Assembly: GCF_026343115.1 (NCBI RefSeq)
Contig: NZ_JAPEMC010000002.1
Span: forward strand, 719,324 to 783,323
Reading direction: 5' to 3'
DNA length: 64,000 nt
From: Streptomyces sp. NBC_00102
GTDB lineage: Bacteria > Actinomycetota > Actinomycetes > Streptomycetales > Streptomycetaceae
Program-made: the position numbers and the translations under genes
The notes under the pieces: model-generated
Told to the model about the DNA's origin: nothing
Databases searched by the model: none
The model's input: only the letters and a program-made list of their open reading frames with translations
Shown here: positions 52,996 through 61,472 of the stretch, piece after piece
Layout of the letters: each line of letters opens with the position of its first letter
How positions within the stretch are numbered: the stretch's first letter is position 1

Positions 52996-53019
52996 CTAAC
53001 GCAGGTCGTCTTGCGTTAG
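52996..53019. promoter_or_regulatory. Inverted repeat between ADH and TetR genes
   Basis: CTAACGCA (52996-53003) and TGCGTTAG (53012-53019) are perfect inverted repeats with an 8-nt spacer. The overlapping GACCT-AACGC-AGGTC and the following GACGT-T-ACGTC add symmetry. The site lies 43 nt upstream of the ADH start and is the likely operator of the divergent TetR protein. Confidence 0.6.
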
Positions 53020-53093
53020 ACGTTACGTCGGTGTGGAGAGCCTGTGCAAGTGGGGTTGCTTTAGGCTGGCCGTATGACCATCAGGCAGGCCGC

Positions 53094-53684
53094 ATGACCA
53101 CGCCCCGCCCCGCCGCCCCGCCGCTGCGCCGACGCGGGGAGAACATGCGCAGAGCCGTGCTGGCCGCCGTCGTCGAGATCCTGGCGGCCGAAGGACTGGC
53201 GGGCGCGACCGTCTCCGCCGTCGCCCGGTCCGCCGGAGTGCACGAGACGTCGATCTACCGGCGGTGGAAGACCCGCGAGAACCTGATCGCCGAGGCGCTC
53301 GTCGCGGAACTCGACGCCGCGGTGCCCGTCCCGGACACGGGAGACGTGCAGGAGGACCTCACGACGTTCTTCGTCTCCCTCGTCCGGCTGCTGCGCACCG
53401 CCCAAGGCCAAGCGCTGCTGCGACTGAGCGTCGAGCGGGACGACACCCTGGAGGACCGCCGGGGCCCGTACTGGAAGGACCGGCTGGAACGCGGGACCGT
53501 CATGGTCCGGCGCGGCATCGAGCGCGGCGAACTCGCCGGGGACACCGATCCCGGCCTGCTGGTGGAGGCCGTCAGTGGCCCCCTCTTCGCCCGCGTCCTG
53601 GTGAGCGACGCACCCCTCGAAGAGGAGCTGGCCGAGCGGCTGGTCGCGCTGGTGCTGGACGGCGCGCGGGTCCGGCCGGCCTGA
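53094..53684 (+). CDS. TetR-family regulator
   Basis: 196 residues from the ATG at 53094 (MTTPRPAAPPLRRRGENMRR). TetR HTH: VLAAVVEILAAEGLAGATVS, AVARSAGVHETSIYRRWKTR. C-terminal TetR_C_16/AefR-like helices with LLRLSVERDDTLEDRRGPYW. No clear ribosome binding site precedes the ATG, so a short-leader or leaderless transcript is possible. Divergent from the alcohol dehydrogenase gene over an inverted repeat. Confidence 0.9.
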   Translation: MTTPRPAAPPLRRRGENMRRAVLAAVVEILAAEGLAGATVSAVARSAGVHETSIYRRWKTRENLIAEALVAELDAAVPVPDTGDVQEDLTTFFVSLVRLLRTAQGQALLRLSVERDDTLEDRRGPYWKDRLERGTVMVRRGIERGELAGDTDPGLLVEAVSGPLFARVLVSDAPLEEELAERLVALVLDGARVRPA

Positions 53685-53705
53685 GCGGGCCGCGCCCGGA
53701 CACGC

Positions 53706-53748
53706 CGGTGGCCGGCCCGCCGGAAGATCTCCGACGGACCGGCCACCG
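53706..53748. terminator. Hairpin between TetR and GH2 genes
   Basis: 10-bp perfect stem (53706-53715 and 53739-53748) with a 23-nt GC-rich loop, between two convergent stop codons. Confidence 0.5.
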
Positions 53749-53773
53749 AACGGTTGGACCCGGCGCTGTCAGC

Positions 53774-56125
53774 TCACGGCGCCCAGGGCGCGTCCACCGA
53801 CCACGTGGTGTCCTCGGTGAAGGACGCCTGGTTGTCCCACGTGTTCGGACCGCCCGGAGTGGCCAGCCACACCTCGGAGTTGATGTGGCGCATGAAGCTG
53901 CCGGGCAGGTTGACGCTCGACAGACGCACCCCGCCGGTCCCCGCGACCGCGCACCAGGTGGCGTCCGCCTTGAAGAGGGCCGAGCCGTCGCTCGCGTCCC
54001 GGCGGACCCGGAAGTTCTGGTGCCGCAGGTACTCGCCCGGGTAGTTGCGCGACTCGAAGGAGTAGCAGTTGCTGTTGGCCAGCCCCGCCACCACCTTCCA
54101 CGTGGCGTCGCTCTTCAGCAGCGCGGTGCTGTTGGCGTCGACGACCGCCGTGTACCCGAGCCCCTCGGAGTGGCGCAGGTACTTGTTGGTGTAGCCGGGG
54201 GTGGTGACCCGCAGCGACTTGTAGCCGCCGGTGGGCAGCGTCACCGCCGTCGTCCCCGCCTTCGAGGCCGCGATGAGCGCCTGGTTGGCGGCCTTCACCC
54301 GCGCGGTGTCCACCTTCACCACCTGGCGGTCGTAGGTGAGGAGGCCGTTGGCCTCGTTCTCCACGTCGGTGATCTCCGTGTAGACGGAGGCGGACAGGCC
54401 GGCCGGCAGCTGACCGACCCGGATGCTGTCGATCAGGCCCACGAAGCGGTTGTTGAGGGCCGAGACGCTCGCCTGGTCCTCGTAGCTGAAGCCGCCGCCC
54501 GGATACCACTCGTGCCCCGCGACCTTCCAGCCCAGCCCGCCGAACTCGCCGAGGACCGCAGCCCGCGTCGCGGAGGGCGCGGTGTTACCGGGGCCGACGT
54601 AGTTGTGGTTGTCGACGACGTCACCGTTGCCGCCGTCCACCGCTCCGCAGCAGTTGACCCCGCTCATGTTGTCGACCAGCCGGGACGGGTCGTACGCCTT
54701 CACCTCGTTGGCGATCCTGGCCTGGTCGTACTGGCCCCAGCCCTCGTTCTCGTTCACCCACAGCACCAGCGACGGCGAGCTGCGGTGCTGGTCGATGATC
54801 GCGTGGTACTCCGCCTCCCACTGCGTCCGTGCCGCGCTGTCCGGCGACTTGCCGGTGTCCATCGCGGGCATGTCCTGCCAGACCAGGAGCCCGAGCTTGT
54901 CGGCCCAGTAGAACCAGCGCTGCGGCTCGACCTTGATGTGCTTGCGGACCATGTTGAACCCGAGGTCCTTGTGGGCCTGGAGGTCGGACTTGAGCGCCGC
55001 GTCGGTCGGCGCGGTGTAGATGCCGTCCGGCCAGTAGCCCTGGTCCAGCGTGCCGGTCTGGAAGACGAACTTCCCGTTGAGGACCGGGCGCACGATGTTG
55101 TCCACCTTGGCGAGCCCGATGGACCGCATCCCGGTGTAACCGCCCACCGTGTCGGTGACCGCCGTGCCGTCGAGCAGTTCCGTCTTCACGTCGTAGAGGA
55201 ACGGGTCCTCGGGGGTCCACAGGTGCGTGTTCGGCACGGGCACGGAGACCTCCGCGCCCACCACGCCCGTCGCGGTGCCCACCGTCGTACCGCCGGTGGA
55301 GACCGTCACCCGGGCGCTGCGGCCCGAGGCGCCCGCCGCCTGCACCTTGACCCGCAGGGTGCTGTCACCCAGGCTCGGGGTCATGTCCAGCCGGGTGACG
55401 TGCGCGGTGGCCACCGGCTCCAGCCAGACGGTCTGCCAGATACCCGAGGCGGCGGTGTAGAAGATCCCGCCGCCCGAGTGCGGCGCCACGTCGTTGATCC
55501 GCTGCTTGCCGACGGCCTGGCCGCCCGTCTGCGTCGGGTCGTAGACCGACACCACCACGGTGTTCGTCCCGCCGTTCAGCTGCGGCGTGATGTCGTACGA
55601 GAACGAGTCGTACCCGCCCTTGTGCGCACCCACCTGCGTGCCGTTGACCCAGACCGTCGTCTGCCAGTCGGAGGCACCGAAGTTGAGCTGCACCCGCCGG
55701 CCGCTCCAGCCCGACGGAACGGTGAACGTCCGCTTGTACCAGAGCTTGTCGTTCTCGGTGATCTTGCGCTGGATACCGGAGAGCGCGGACTCCGCCACGA
55801 ACGGCACCCGGATCTGCTCGGTGAAGGACGCGGGCTGCCCCGCGTCCTTGCCGGTCACCGCGAAGTCCCAGATGCCGTTGAGGTTGGCCCAGTCAGGGCG
55901 GGTGAGCTGCGGACGCGGGTACTCCGGCAGCGGCTGGTCGACGGAGACCTGGTTGGTCCACGGCGTCGTCATGGGCGACGTCTTGGGCGACCAGGCGGTG
56001 GCCGCCGCGGACGCCGGAGCCGTACCGGCCCCGACGAGTGCGCCGGCCACCAGAGCCAGCAGACCGGTGCCTGCGGTCAGTCTTCGCCACCAGGTTCGAC
56101 GGCGCGGTGCGGGTGCGGACTTCAT
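53774..56125 (-). CDS. Secreted GH2-family glycosidase with AbfB (CBM42-like) domain
   Basis: 783 residues from the ATG at 56125, preceded by AAGGAGGT. A twin-Arg-containing signal peptide (APRRRTWWRRL, then hydrophobic core ending PASAAA) marks export. GH2 layers follow: sugar-binding jelly roll (RPDWANLNGIWDFAVTGKDA, WYKRTFTVPSGWSGRRVQLN), Ig-like domain, and TIM barrel with acid/base Glu in SLVLWVNENEGWGQYD and nucleophile Glu in VLGEFGGLGW. From about residue 640 an AbfB-type trefoil (NSNCYSFESRNYPGEYLRHQ) suggests binding to arabinose side chains. Possibly a beta-galactosidase or related enzyme on arabinogalactan; specificity not certain. Confidence 0.9.
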   Translation of the reverse strand: MKSAPAPRRRTWWRRLTAGTGLLALVAGALVGAGTAPASAAATAWSPKTSPMTTPWTNQVSVDQPLPEYPRPQLTRPDWANLNGIWDFAVTGKDAGQPASFTEQIRVPFVAESALSGIQRKITENDKLWYKRTFTVPSGWSGRRVQLNFGASDWQTTVWVNGTQVGAHKGGYDSFSYDITPQLNGGTNTVVVSVYDPTQTGGQAVGKQRINDVAPHSGGGIFYTAASGIWQTVWLEPVATAHVTRLDMTPSLGDSTLRVKVQAAGASGRSARVTVSTGGTTVGTATGVVGAEVSVPVPNTHLWTPEDPFLYDVKTELLDGTAVTDTVGGYTGMRSIGLAKVDNIVRPVLNGKFVFQTGTLDQGYWPDGIYTAPTDAALKSDLQAHKDLGFNMVRKHIKVEPQRWFYWADKLGLLVWQDMPAMDTGKSPDSAARTQWEAEYHAIIDQHRSSPSLVLWVNENEGWGQYDQARIANEVKAYDPSRLVDNMSGVNCCGAVDGGNGDVVDNHNYVGPGNTAPSATRAAVLGEFGGLGWKVAGHEWYPGGGFSYEDQASVSALNNRFVGLIDSIRVGQLPAGLSASVYTEITDVENEANGLLTYDRQVVKVDTARVKAANQALIAASKAGTTAVTLPTGGYKSLRVTTPGYTNKYLRHSEGLGYTAVVDANSTALLKSDATWKVVAGLANSNCYSFESRNYPGEYLRHQNFRVRRDASDGSALFKADATWCAVAGTGGVRLSSVNLPGSFMRHINSEVWLATPGGPNTWDNQASFTEDTTWSVDAPWAP

Positions 56126-56270
56126 CCTGAGACCTCCTTCACGTGGGGCTCCGCGCGCCGGGACCGGCGCGCGGAGTGGTGCGGGGGAGCCTCGGGCGGT
56201 GCCCGGGCGGTTCGGGGCCCTGTTCAGCGGCCACGGACCGGCGGACACCGCCCAGCGGTGCTGCTGCCTG

Positions 56271-58727
56271 TCAGAGCAGCTGCCAGAGGTGGTCTGCGGT
56301 GCCGTTGTCGTCGTACTGCACGACATGGGCGCTGTCGGCGAGGGACATCAGGTCCACGCCGAGCACCTTGTCCGAGTGGCGATTGCGGATGCGGTACCAG
56401 CCGTCGCCGTTCGGCACGAGCTGCCAGAGGTGGTCGTCGGTGTCGTTGTCGTCGAACTGGACGACGTGGGCGCTGTTGGCCGTGGACATCAGGTCGACGC
56501 CGAGCACCTTGCCGGAGTGCTGGTTGCGGATGCGGTACCAGCCGTCGCCGTTGGCGACCAGCCGCCACAGGTGGTCGTCGGTGCCGGTGTCGCCGAACTG
56601 CACCACATGGGCGCTGTTCGCGGTCGACATCCCGTCGACGCCGAGCACCTTGCCCGAGTTCTTGTTGGCAATCCGGTACCAGCGGTCCGCCAGCCAGGGC
56701 GCCGCGTCCGGTGCCACCGTCGGGAAGGACGTGATCCGCAGCCGAGCCGCTCCCATCGGGACGAGGGCGACCTGCTCGACGGGCTCGGTGCTGCGCGCCG
56801 GGCTCTGCTGGAGCGGCGCCACCACGTGCTCGTCGTCCGCGCTCCACTCCGGGATACGGCGGGCCCGGGCGGTCAGTGTGAGCGGGGTGCCCTCCAGGGT
56901 GAAGGGGTTGTCGCCGGCCGCCAGCCGGGCCGAACGCGCACGGGAGCGCGGGGCCGCGGTGGCCTGGGGCAGCGCCCCGTCCAGCACGAGCCCGTAGTTC
57001 CACGGGGTGGTCGCGTGCACCGCGTACTCCGGGAACTGGTCGGTGCCGCCGATGCGTTCGTAGCTCTCGCCGATCCGGAGCGAGTACGTGAGCGGCCCGC
57101 GGTCGATGCTCACCGAACCGTGGTTCTGCGCCCAGGTGCGTACGGTGGTCTGCTGCGGGAAGCGGAGCGTGACCTGGTCGCCGTTCTTCCAGGTGCGGTC
57201 GACGCGGGTGAACGCCGGACCGGCGGGGGCCGTGACGCGCTGCCCGTTGACCCGGATCTCCGGCGCGGTGCACCAGGCCGGGACGCGCAGCACCAGCGGG
57301 AACTTCAGCTGCTTCGGGGTCTTGAGGGTGAGGGTGACCGTGTCCGTGAAGGGGTAATCGGTCTCCTCGGTGATGGTGACCTGGGTACCGTCCGCGACGG
57401 TCGCCGTCACCTCGCTGGCCGCGTACATCGCCGCCGCCAGACCGCCGTCGGGGGTGGCGAGCCAGAGCTCTTCGAGGAAGTACGGCCAGCCCATGCCGTA
57501 GTTGTGCGGGCAGCAGCGGTACTGGTCCACGCCCGGAAGGAACGCCTGCATCGCGAAACCGTTCTGGAACTGCCGGTCCCGCTTGGGCTCGTTGTCCAGA
57601 TCGACGCTGTTGGCGCTGGTGATGTAGTGGATCGACTTGCCCGAGGGATCGAGCGACGCGGGCAGCGAGTTGAAAGCGAGATCCTCGCAACGGTCCGCCC
57701 ACAGCGGGTCACCGGTGATCCGGGTGAGCAGCTGGTGGCTCGCCATGAACTCCACGATGCCGCAGGTCTCGAACCCCTGCCGCGGATCGCCGTGCCCGGC
57801 ACGGGCGTTCTCGTCCCCGGCGATACCGCCGCCCGCGAACTGCCCGTACTGGCCCATCGCCTTGGCGTAGGTGCCGTACGTGTCTTTCGTGTCCTGCGCC
57901 GAACCGCTGCGCAGCGCGTACTGGGCGGGCTCGCGGAAGCCCTGCGCGATGTTGACGTTGTGCGGGTTGACCAGATTGTCGCCCCAGTCGGCGCCGTTCT
58001 GGTGGATCTTGTCCGCGAGGTCGAGCAGGAAGGTGTCGCCGGTCCGGTTGAACAGCCAGAAGACGCTGTCCAGACCGTCGCCCCAACGCAGCGCGATCCA
58101 GCTGGTGTTGAAGGCGCCCGGCCCCTGGGTGTTCATGTACCGGAAGAACCGGCTGAGGAAGGGGATCACCCGGGTGTCGCCGCTGTACTCCTGCCAGGAG
58201 CGCAGCGCCTGGATCAGCGGGAGGAACGGCCAGAAGTCCGGTCCGCCGTTGAGCGAGGTGCGCAGCGCCTTGGGGCCGAAGAACCCGTCCGACTGCTGCG
58301 TGGTGAGGATCGCGTCGATCCAGCGCCGGGTGGCGGCGAGCGCTTCCGCGTCGCCGGTGACGATCGCCAGGTCGGTGTATCCCCGCAGCCAGTACGGGAC
58401 TTCCTCCCAGCCGCCCTGGTCGGTGTGCACCCAGCCGGAGGTGTCGAAGTCGAGGAAGTGCGAGAACTCCTCGTACCGCCCGCAGAGGCCGTCCAGTTGG
58501 AGTTTGAGCTGGCCGGCGAGCCAGCCCTTTGCCTTGACCCGGCCGGGCGGCAGCTTCAGGAACGCGGTCGGGTGCAGCGGGGCGGCGTTCGGGGCGTAGT
58601 GGCCGCCGCGCGCCACCGGCGCCACGTGACCCGCCGCGGTCGCGGTGGTGGCCCAGCGGCCCATGGCGGCGGTCGAGGCGGCGGTGACCAGGGCACTGGT
58701 CATGAAATGCCGACGGTTCAGGGGCAT
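56271..58727 (-). CDS. Secreted GH127 beta-L-arabinofuranosidase-like enzyme with ricin-type lectin domain
   Basis: 818 residues from the ATG at 58727. The start MPLNRRHFMTS followed by a hydrophobic Ala/Thr segment is a Tat-type signal. The catalytic (alpha/alpha)6 domain of the DUF1680/GH127 family is seen in QGGWEEVPYWLRGYTDLAIV, GFETCGIVEFMASHQLL and YRCCPHNYGMGWPYFLEELW; the CC pair and the earlier Cys match the zinc-cysteine site of HypBA1. The C-terminal about 130 residues are three ricin-like repeats (WYRIRNQHSGKVLGVD and HVVQFDDNDTDDHLWQL types). Same strand as the GH2 gene, 145 bp upstream of it, so the two may be co-transcribed for arabinose-containing polymers. Confidence 0.9.
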   Translation of the reverse strand: MPLNRRHFMTSALVTAASTAAMGRWATTATAAGHVAPVARGGHYAPNAAPLHPTAFLKLPPGRVKAKGWLAGQLKLQLDGLCGRYEEFSHFLDFDTSGWVHTDQGGWEEVPYWLRGYTDLAIVTGDAEALAATRRWIDAILTTQQSDGFFGPKALRTSLNGGPDFWPFLPLIQALRSWQEYSGDTRVIPFLSRFFRYMNTQGPGAFNTSWIALRWGDGLDSVFWLFNRTGDTFLLDLADKIHQNGADWGDNLVNPHNVNIAQGFREPAQYALRSGSAQDTKDTYGTYAKAMGQYGQFAGGGIAGDENARAGHGDPRQGFETCGIVEFMASHQLLTRITGDPLWADRCEDLAFNSLPASLDPSGKSIHYITSANSVDLDNEPKRDRQFQNGFAMQAFLPGVDQYRCCPHNYGMGWPYFLEELWLATPDGGLAAAMYAASEVTATVADGTQVTITEETDYPFTDTVTLTLKTPKQLKFPLVLRVPAWCTAPEIRVNGQRVTAPAGPAFTRVDRTWKNGDQVTLRFPQQTTVRTWAQNHGSVSIDRGPLTYSLRIGESYERIGGTDQFPEYAVHATTPWNYGLVLDGALPQATAAPRSRARSARLAAGDNPFTLEGTPLTLTARARRIPEWSADDEHVVAPLQQSPARSTEPVEQVALVPMGAARLRITSFPTVAPDAAPWLADRWYRIANKNSGKVLGVDGMSTANSAHVVQFGDTGTDDHLWRLVANGDGWYRIRNQHSGKVLGVDLMSTANSAHVVQFDDNDTDDHLWQLVPNGDGWYRIRNRHSDKVLGVDLMSLADSAHVVQYDDNGTADHLWQLL

Positions 58728-59013
58728 GTGGAAGCTCCACTTCTGCTCTGCGGCAGCCTCGTTCAGCGCTCTGGTACTACGGCTCCGGCGCATGGCGAAG
58801 GAGGCTGTCGCGTTCCGGTGCGGTGGTGCGACAACTTCTATGCAACGTTGGAAAATTGATGTCGGCGGTATGACAGCACGACCACAAGCCGGTGTCCAGA
58901 GATCGCGCAGCGGTTGGTGCGGTGCCGGGGGAGTGGTGTCCGGGGGCGCCGTGCCGTCCGGTCCGGCGGAAAACGGATGGAAGCGGTGGCGGGCCCGGTG
59001 ATGGGATGGGGCG

Positions 59014-60022
59014 ATGACGCGTGACGAGTCGGTGGCAGTGGACCGGGGGCAGTATCCGGACGCGGTGACACCCTGGGAGACCGCCACGTGGCGGGAGGCC
59101 GCCCTCGGATGGGCCGAGCGCGAACTGGCGGCCCACGGGCTGCGTACGTCGGGTGGGCGGTCGGTGCGGCTGCGGCCGTGGTCCGTTCTGGTGCGGATTC
59201 CGGTCGAGGGGCAGGGGGCCGTGTTCTTCAAGGCCAACCCGCCCGCGAGCGCCTTCGAAGCGGGGCTGACGAAGGCCCTGGCGCACTGGGTCCCCGGGCG
59301 CGGGCTGGAGCCGCTCGCCGTCGACGCCGAGCGGGGGTGGTCGCTCCTTCCGGACGGCGGGCCGCTCTTCCGGGACGCGCTGGACCGTGGTGCCGCGGGT
59401 CCTGCGGAGTGGGAGGAGATGCTGCGTCAGTACGCGCAAATGCAGCGGGAATTGATTCAGTACGCCGGGAGAATGGACTCACTCGGTGTCCCGGACGGGC
59501 GCGTGGGCTTCCCTTCCGGAGATCTTCGACCGGATGATCGAGGAGAACTCCGCGCTGGACGAGGCCGACCGCGCGGCATTGCGGGACATTCGTCCCCGTC
59601 TCGCGGAGTGGTGCGCGGAACTCACGGGCCTGGGAATTGCCGAAACGCTCGACCATTCCGATCTGCACGAGGGCCAGTCGTTCGTGCCGGAACCGGGCCG
59701 CTTCGTTTTCTTCGACTGGGGCGACGCGACGATTTCGCACCCCTTCTGCAGCCTCCTGGTTCCCGGACGTACGGCCCGCGAGCGCTACGGCCCCGAGGTT
59801 CTGCCGCGCCTCCGTGACGCCTACCTGGAGCCGTGGACGGGAAGCGGCCACACCGCCGCTGAGCTGCGACGCGCTGTCAGTCTGGCGTGGCGGGTCGGAG
59901 CGATCGGCCGGGCCGGCTCCTGGGGGCGGCTCTTCCCGGGGGCGTCGGGAGGTGCGGGCGACCTCGGGGGCGTGGACAGCGCCCGTTGGCTGCGGGAGTT
60001 GCTCGCCGAGCCGCCTCTCTGA
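59014..60022 (+). pseudogene. Aminoglycoside-phosphotransferase-like kinase gene with frameshift
   Basis: The N-terminal half is in the frame starting at ATG 59014 (MTRDESVAVDRG, LVRIPVEGQGAVFFKANPPA, GWSLLPDGGPLFRDAL), up to about GRMDSLGVPDGRV. The C-terminal half is in the +1 frame and ends at 60022 (LPEIFDRMIEENSALDEADR, LDHSDLHEGQSFV, FVFFDWGDATISHPF). Together they make a normal APH-like phosphotransferase of about 335 residues with the Brenner-type HSDLHEG and the metal-binding DWGD. The break is near 59495-59515, most simply one extra base. Either a pseudogene or a sequencing error. Substrate unknown. Confidence 0.8.
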
Positions 60023-60045
60023 ACGGAGGGGGAATGCTGTCGGGG

Positions 60046-60071
60046 CGTCAAGCCGACCGCACGGCTTGACG
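60046..60071. terminator. Hairpin after the phosphotransferase gene
   Basis: Perfect 10-bp stem CGTCAAGCCG / CGGCTTGACG with a 6-nt loop, 24 nt after the stop codon at 60022. Confidence 0.7.
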
Positions 60072-60302
60072 AACCCGAAAAGGGCACGTGCGGACTGGCA
60101 AAGAGCACACGTGCCGTCTCGGCCACCTGGCGGGCCGCCGCTAGGATCGGTTCAAGGGCCGTCCGCGTTGCCTTTCCAGGGTGAGGTCGGCTTCGGTGAT
60201 CACGGTCGCTCCTCAGCTGTGGAGGCCAGGCCGAGACATCGCACAGAAGCGGCGCTGAATTCAGTGCGGCCGGGTTTCCCGGAGAGGGCGGCCTCGAATT
60301 CA

Positions 60303-61187
60303 TCAGGGCCAGCTGAAAACCGAGAAATCGTCAGGCGCGCCGTTCTTGCCGATTTTTACAACTTTGGCCATTGCCACGCGTTCCTCATCTGTAATCACAC
60401 AAAGCGCCGCGCCCGCGATGATTTGCTGATCTCTGAGAGCATCGGTGTCCCACTGAATCTCTTCGAGGCCACCGCCTTGGGCTGCCGCTTTGCAGGCATC
60501 CTCGGTCACTGGGGATCCCTCGGCCAGGATTCCTCCCGCCTGATCATCCCCCAGGCGCATGGTGGGGGCACCGCAACCGCTGTAGATGAGGTCGAGCTTG
60601 GCCGCCTCATCAGGGGGCAAGTCGTCCATGACGACCTGCTTCACGAGGCGATCCGAATCAAAATCGATGACCAGAGCCTTGTCGCAGGAGGGACTGACAA
60701 GTCGCATGGGACGCGAGCCTTGTTGGTCGGATGCGCCAGATTCACCGGAAGGGGTGGAAGGCTTGTCCTCGGTCGCCGTGGGCAGCACCTTCGGAGGAAC
60801 AGAGTCGCCGCCACTTGGTGAAGAGACTGAAGTCTTGGGGGTATCCGTGGAGCCGGCGTGCTGCTGTTCATCACCGCCTCTTCCGACCAAGGCGACCGTC
60901 AACGCGAACACCCCCGCGATCGCGGCAGCGCCCAGCGTCCCGAGGAGGCCGTACTTGGCCGCCATACGAGCTGTCGTGTGCGGGTCGGCTGACGGCTGAG
61001 GCGGGACAGAAGGCGGTGACGCTGTCTGCGAGGACTGAGACGACGGTGGCTGTGTCCCGTCACCCGAGGATGGTGGCTGTGTCCCGCCACCCGAGGGTGA
61101 CGGCTGTGTCCCGTCACCCGAGGATGGTGGCTGTGTCCCGCCACCCGGAGGCGACGGCTGCATCCCGCCGCCCGAACCAGTAGTCAT
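60303..61187 (-). CDS. Hypothetical membrane protein with Pro/Gly/Ser-rich repeat N-terminus
   Basis: 294 residues. The first about 50 residues are near-perfect repeats of the kind GGGTQPPSSGDGTQP, encoded by a tandem DNA repeat. One membrane helix follows (YGLLGTLGAAAIAGVFALTV, about residues 80-100), then a Ser/Pro linker and an exterior C-terminal domain of about 130 residues with four cysteines (PSCDKALVIDFDSDRLVKQV, IYSGCGAPTMRL, EDACKAAAQ, ALCVITDEER). I do not recognise the domain. The layout, a Pro-rich cytoplasmic tail plus one helix plus a secreted domain, is common in actinobacterial envelope proteins. GC is lower than in the neighbours. Confidence 0.65.
   Translation of the reverse strand: MTTGSGGGMQPSPPGGGTQPPSSGDGTQPSPSGGGTQPPSSGDGTQPPSSQSSQTASPPSVPPQPSADPHTTARMAAKYGLLGTLGAAAIAGVFALTVALVGRGGDEQQHAGSTDTPKTSVSSPSGGDSVPPKVLPTATEDKPSTPSGESGASDQQGSRPMRLVSPSCDKALVIDFDSDRLVKQVVMDDLPPDEAAKLDLIYSGCGAPTMRLGDDQAGGILAEGSPVTEDACKAAAQGGGLEEIQWDTDALRDQQIIAGAALCVITDEERVAMAKVVKIGKNGAPDDFSVFSWP
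61044..61170. repeat. Tandem repeat (30-bp units in 60-bp pairs)
   Basis: About four copies of a 30-bp unit containing GGCTGTGTCCCG[CT]CACCCG; alternate copies are more alike, giving a 60-bp period. It encodes the Pro/Gly/Ser repeats of the membrane protein above. Such tracts can expand and contract. Confidence 0.75.
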
Positions 61188-61410
61188 GCGATTCCCTGCC
61201 AGGCCAGTGGGGTCGCGCCAACCCTATGGGCGCCTCCCGCGCGCCACCCGCGGCGCCACTGCGTACGCGGGGCCGGGGCGATCAGCTCCCCCTGATTCTC
61301 CGGGCAGTGTGCCACAACTCACCTGCGCATTAGGCTACTTGGCTGCTTGCCCACCGCCGCATCGTCATATCGACACGCCATCAGAGGTAACAAAGGGGGC
61401 CGCAGCGCGG

Positions 61411-61472
61411 ATGAGTGAGCGCATCCAGAGTTACTACTGCTCGGATCATGGGGTGGTGTGGGGTCCTAGGGC
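61411..61472 (+). pseudogene. 5' stub of a small gene cut by the IS element
   Basis: An ATG at 61411 begins MSERIQSYYCSDHGVVWGPR, then the frame runs into the left inverted repeat of the IS4-type element and stops at 61536 inside it. The native part is only about 21 codons. GGGGGC lies upstream but is not a strong ribosome binding site. No continuation is visible on the other side of the element, so the rest was lost or replaced. Confidence 0.5.
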
